DNA from: Gammaproteobacteria bacterium
GTDB taxonomy: Bacteria > Pseudomonadota > Gammaproteobacteria > GCA-001735895
NCBI GenBank assembly: GCA_018669845.1
Contig: JABHSO010000189.1
Location: forward strand, 62,001-126,000
Length of the DNA stretch: 64,000 bases
Direction: 5' to 3'
The notes under the pieces were generated by a model. It saw only the letters and a program-made list of their open reading frames with translations. It had not been told where the DNA came from and ran no database searches. The position numbers and the translations under genes were made by a program. Shown piece by piece: positions 60,941-64,000 of this stretch (positions are counted from its first letter, which is position 1; each line of letters begins with the position of its first letter).

Positions 60941-61534
60941 TTAACTTTGGACTGCCGACTTTTGACTTAGTTTTTGAATCTGTGTTTCTAACTGTTCTTT
61001 ACTGATTTCACCGCTGTGTTGAAAAACTATTTCGCGCTGTTCATTTAAAATTGCAGTAAATGGAAGTGCTCTACTGTCATTACCAAAATATTTATTAATT
61101 TGAGTAGCTTCTTTTTGAACCAGCAATAAAGGGTAGTTCATAGGGTATTTATCGTTGAATGCAGTGACGTTTTGCTGTGTATCGAAAGATAAACCAATTA
61201 ATTGCATGTTGTGCTGATATGTTTTCTGTATATCCACCAGGGCTGGAATTTCACGTCGACAGGGTGGGCACCATGGCGCCCAGAAGTTGACAATCATTAT
61301 AGGAGCTTTCCACTCACTAAGATTGCGAGGTTTAGTTTCTAAGTCATTTAATACAATGTTGTCAAAGTTCAATGCGACAGGTTTAGTTGAGTCTGTAGAT
61401 TTGTGGGGAGCTGAATCTGTACTGACACTGGCGCTGATAAATTCTGGCTGTGCTGTGCTGAAACGGAACATTGCAACACCAGCAACAGTAGATAGCAGAC
61501 TGATAGCTATAATGAATAAGATATTACGGTTCAT
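60941..61534 (-). CDS. TlpA/ResA-like membrane-anchored thioredoxin
   Basis: The 197-residue product has an N-terminal anchor or signal (MNRNILFIIAISLLSTVAGV) and a periplasmic thioredoxin fold: IMIVNFWAPWCPPCRREIPA gives a CPPC active site and DSRALPFTAILNEQREIVFQ the cis-Pro loop. ResA/TlpA relatives reduce apocytochrome c or other periplasmic thiols. It starts 2 nt after the dsbD stop, so DsbD probably supplies its electrons. Confidence 0.92.
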   Translation of the reverse strand: MNRNILFIIAISLLSTVAGVAMFRFSTAQPEFISASVSTDSAPHKSTDSTKPVALNFDNIVLNDLETKPRNLSEWKAPIMIVNFWAPWCPPCRREIPALVDIQKTYQHNMQLIGLSFDTQQNVTAFNDKYPMNYPLLLVQKEATQINKYFGNDSRALPFTAILNEQREIVFQHSGEISKEQLETQIQKLSQKSAVQS

Positions 61535-61536
61535 TG

Positions 61537-63999
61537 TTACAGGTTGCCTGCATACTTAATGATGTGAGCAGCAAACTTTTCACCACTCATTTCTCCTACA
61601 ACCCGGCTACCTTCAATTTCTTTTCCATTTCTGTCATAGAATAAAATAGCGGGTGGTCCAAATATACCCAGAGATTTCATGAATAATTTATCCGTCTGAT
61701 CATTGTCGGTGACATCGGTTTGTAAGGTTTGAAAACCCTTCAGGGCTTTTAGAACATCTGGGTGGGTAAATGCATATTTTTCCATTTCTTTACAGGAAAT
61801 ACACCAGTCAGCATAAAAGTCGAGCATGGCAGGCTGGCCTTTAGCTGAAGCCAGTGCCTGTTGCAAACCTGCTTCACCTTTGATTTGTTTGAATGCTATA
61901 TGAGACTGACTGACTGAACCCGACGATGTCGTTACGACTGAGCCAGTGATACCTTTTAAAGGTTGAATTAAATCTTTACTGCCAGCGGCAACGCCGTATA
62001 AGTAAAATAATCCATAAAACAATATGACCAGGCCGATGCCTTTCCATAGCTTTTTCCAGCCACTAGAACCTTCTGGCAGGCTGTCAATTGCACCCATGTA
62101 AATGGCCGATACGATAATCAATGTTGCCATCAACAACATGGTTACGGATGTTGGTAAAATACGTTCTAACAGCCAGATTGCTACCGCTATCAGGGCTATA
62201 CCAAAAACTGCTTTTACCGAATCCATCCAGGTGCCAGCTCTGGGTAACAGGTTACCTGCAGTGGTACCGATAATTAATAACGGTGTACCCATGCCAAGGC
62301 CAAGAGCAAACAATGCAAGCCCGCCCAGTTGCCAGTCCTGAGTTTGTGAAATGAAGACCAGAGCTCCTACCAGTGGAGCGGTTATACAGGGGCCGACGAT
62401 GAGTGCTGATAACAGACCCATTATGCCAACACCTACTAGATTGCCACCTTCCTGCTTGTTACTGAACTCAGTCAGTCGGCTTTGAATGAATGAAGGCATT
62501 TGCAGTTCGTAAAAGCCAAACATGGAAAGTGATAGTAAAACGAATACGCCAGCAAATATGCTCAAAATTAACGGATCCTGGAACCAGGCCTGAATATTAA
62601 ATTCTGCCCCGAATCGTCCCACGACGGCTCCGGCTACCGCATAAGTTGATGCCATGGCTAAAACGTACACGAGTGAAAGGGTAAAAGCTTTACGAGTGGT
62701 AATGTTGTCACCCTGTCCAGCAATGATACCTGACAGAATGGGGATCATTGGGAATACGCAAGGCGTGAACGTTAACAGTAATCCGGCCAGAAAGAATGAT
62801 CCTATAATAATAAACAGGCTTTCATTGGCAATGATGCCCGCAAAACGATCCTGTTCATTTTGATCTTGCTCTACGGCAACTGTTGAAGATGATGTTGAGG
62901 AAGCTTGCTTACTGCTTACAGCTGCATTTGATATTTCTGGACGTTCGTCAGAGATGTCCAGAGAATGATCATTCAGATCTACTTTGAAATATTTTGTGAT
63001 TGGTGGATAGCAGATTTTATCTTCTACACAGCCCTGATATTTGTAAGCTAATGTAAGTTGACTGCTTGCCTGTGCTTCAGATAAGACAGGAATAGATATC
63101 TTGAGGTAATCATGGTAAACCTCCATCAGACCAAAAAATTCATCATTTTTTTCATCACCCTTTGGCAGAGAAACTGCACCCAGGCTATGGCCGTTACCAT
63201 CCAGTAATTCTACCTTCATTTTATTTTTATAAAGGTAGGTGTGTTTATAAATCTGAATTTCAGACTGGATAATGTTGTTTTTATCGATAGTGGCTGCTAC
63301 TTGAAAAGCCTTATCTGGATCAGGTATTTCATCATCATCTTCCAGCCCGATATCTCCACCCAAAGCCTGTAACAGAGCCAGTGGGTTTAAGCTGCTTTCG
63401 CTTGTTGAATCTTGAGTAGGTACTGGTTCTGGAGCAGGGTTTGTCGGCATTAACTGGGTAGCCTGTGAAAACAGGTTCTGTAGTTCATTAACACCATTTT
63501 CAACGCTGGCCGCTGCAACTTTGACAGGTTTGAATTCATACGGTTTTGGTGACACTTTTGCTGAATCGGATAAATTCATCACCAGTGACTGATATAAAGG
63601 AGGATAGCAAACGCCAATATCGGCACAGCCCTGACCGGCAGTCTTAATATTTATAGCGACTGGTTTAGTGCCACTCATGTATTCGAGCGGAAGTGTTATA
63701 GCAATACTGTCTCGATAAATTTCAACATCACCAAAAAATTCATCGTGTTTTATTTTTCCATCTGGAACATTGGGTTCAGCAAATACAGCACCATCACTTT
63801 CCATGTCAAATTGAAAGGCATCACGATACATATAATAGCCGGGAGCAATATCATATTTAGCGATGACTTTATCGCCTTCAACCCAGGCTTGTAGGCTAAA
63901 GGCTTTTTCTGGAGGCAACAGCTCATCCTGCTGGGCTAAAACAGTGCTTGAGCCCAGTAGCATTAATGAAACCAGTAAAAGTGTTTTCATGAAATTCAT
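61537..63999 (-). CDS. dsbD: DsbD, thiol:disulfide interchange protein with two N-terminal domains
   Basis: DsbD moves reducing power from cytoplasmic thioredoxin to periplasmic thiol proteins. The frame is 820 residues long against 565 for E. coli. After a signal peptide (MKTLLLVSLMLLGSSTVLA) there are two DsbD-alpha-like domains, each with the redox pair (QGCADIGVCYPP and QGCVEDKICYPP). Eight membrane helices hold FTPCVFPMIPIL and VGPCITAPLVGAL, and the C-terminal thioredoxin domain has DFYADWCISCKEMEKY. ATG at 63999 or 63990 is the start; the gene begins at the window edge, so an extension cannot be excluded. Confidence 0.94.
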   Translation of the reverse strand: MNFMKTLLLVSLMLLGSSTVLAQQDELLPPEKAFSLQAWVEGDKVIAKYDIAPGYYMYRDAFQFDMESDGAVFAEPNVPDGKIKHDEFFGDVEIYRDSIAITLPLEYMSGTKPVAINIKTAGQGCADIGVCYPPLYQSLVMNLSDSAKVSPKPYEFKPVKVAAASVENGVNELQNLFSQATQLMPTNPAPEPVPTQDSTSESSLNPLALLQALGGDIGLEDDDEIPDPDKAFQVAATIDKNNIIQSEIQIYKHTYLYKNKMKVELLDGNGHSLGAVSLPKGDEKNDEFFGLMEVYHDYLKISIPVLSEAQASSQLTLAYKYQGCVEDKICYPPITKYFKVDLNDHSLDISDERPEISNAAVSSKQASSTSSSTVAVEQDQNEQDRFAGIIANESLFIIIGSFFLAGLLLTFTPCVFPMIPILSGIIAGQGDNITTRKAFTLSLVYVLAMASTYAVAGAVVGRFGAEFNIQAWFQDPLILSIFAGVFVLLSLSMFGFYELQMPSFIQSRLTEFSNKQEGGNLVGVGIMGLLSALIVGPCITAPLVGALVFISQTQDWQLGGLALFALGLGMGTPLLIIGTTAGNLLPRAGTWMDSVKAVFGIALIAVAIWLLERILPTSVTMLLMATLIIVSAIYMGAIDSLPEGSSGWKKLWKGIGLVILFYGLFYLYGVAAGSKDLIQPLKGITGSVVTTSSGSVSQSHIAFKQIKGEAGLQQALASAKGQPAMLDFYADWCISCKEMEKYAFTHPDVLKALKGFQTLQTDVTDNDQTDKLFMKSLGIFGPPAILFYDRNGKEIEGSRVVGEMSGEKFAAHIIKYAGNL

Positions 64000-64000
64000 T

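Noticed and set aside
1-64000. tRNA, rRNA, CRISPR arrays, transposases or phage genes
   Set aside because: Reading both strands I found no T-loop/acceptor pattern, no direct-repeat array with spacers, and no transposase, integrase or phage-like product; the only tandem array is the heptamer at 60826.

Overview
The window is AT-leaning chromosomal DNA from a gammaproteobacterium. The evidence is the conserved block fis-dusB-(DUF3426)-prmA-accC-accB-aroQ, an E. coli-type napFDAGHBC operon, ampDE, sbcB, rep, a PhoP/PhoQ-type pair and sigma-54/sigma-28 flagellar promoters. The Qmo-type genes point to dissimilatory sulfur metabolism (probably sulfur oxidation through reverse APS reductase), and the nap genes to nitrate respiration. 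I do not assign a genus. No rRNA, tRNA, CRISPR array, prophage or transposase gene was seen.

Layout. 1-6.2 kb: flagellar genes flgM (cut by the window edge), flgA, cheV and flgBCDEF, with readable sigma-28 and sigma-54 promoters; cheR and flgG onwards are absent here. 6.5-12.9 kb: periplasmic nitrate reductase operon behind a consensus FNR box, closed by a strong terminator. 13-20.2 kb: a small secreted peptide, a Tat-exported thioredoxin-like protein, a lone CbbQ/NorQ-type AAA ATPase, then qmoA-qmoB followed by separate HdrC-like and HdrB-like subunits instead of a membrane QmoC. 20.4-25.4 kb: DUF2788 protein, sbcB, a diguanylate cyclase with a duplicated sensor module, and an RoxA-type ribosomal oxygenase. 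25.7-34.3 kb: S4 protein, cytochrome b561, YceI, a type-B succinate dehydrogenase/fumarate reductase (sdhCAB), a CPA1 antiporter with a cyclic-nucleotide domain, and heme A synthase. 34.4-44.6 kb: rep, ampDE, several housekeeping enzymes and an ABC-2 transporter. 44.8-51.3 kb: signalling genes, a thioredoxin/helical-repeat fusion, a Kef-type antiporter, a glycine-zipper protein with a PhoP/PhoQ-like pair, and two tiny genes. 51.6-64 kb: purD, purH, fis, dusB, DUF3426, prmA, accC, accB, aroQ, a TlpA-like thioredoxin and a long DsbD.

Genes that work together: Nap takes electrons from quinol (NapC, NapGH) to periplasmic nitrate; QmoAB/HdrCB would exchange electrons with APS reductase (not in this window); sdhCAB links succinate/fumarate to quinone; DsbD and the TlpA-like protein carry reductant to the periplasm, where cytochromes such as NapB and NapC are matured.

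The intergenic DNA is rich in non-coding mobile-looking elements. Six 'CACGAAG' long inverted repeats sit between genes, and in most of them the two arms stay complementary although arm sequence differs between copies. Two other long inverted repeats and two copies of a GTAGGGT palindrome are present. The most striking element is a 264-bp multi-hairpin insertion between accC and prmA: 32-bp terminal inverted repeats, a 3-bp target duplication, and one reading frame open from end to end, so that accC keeps its stop, prmA keeps its start and translation can pass through the insert.
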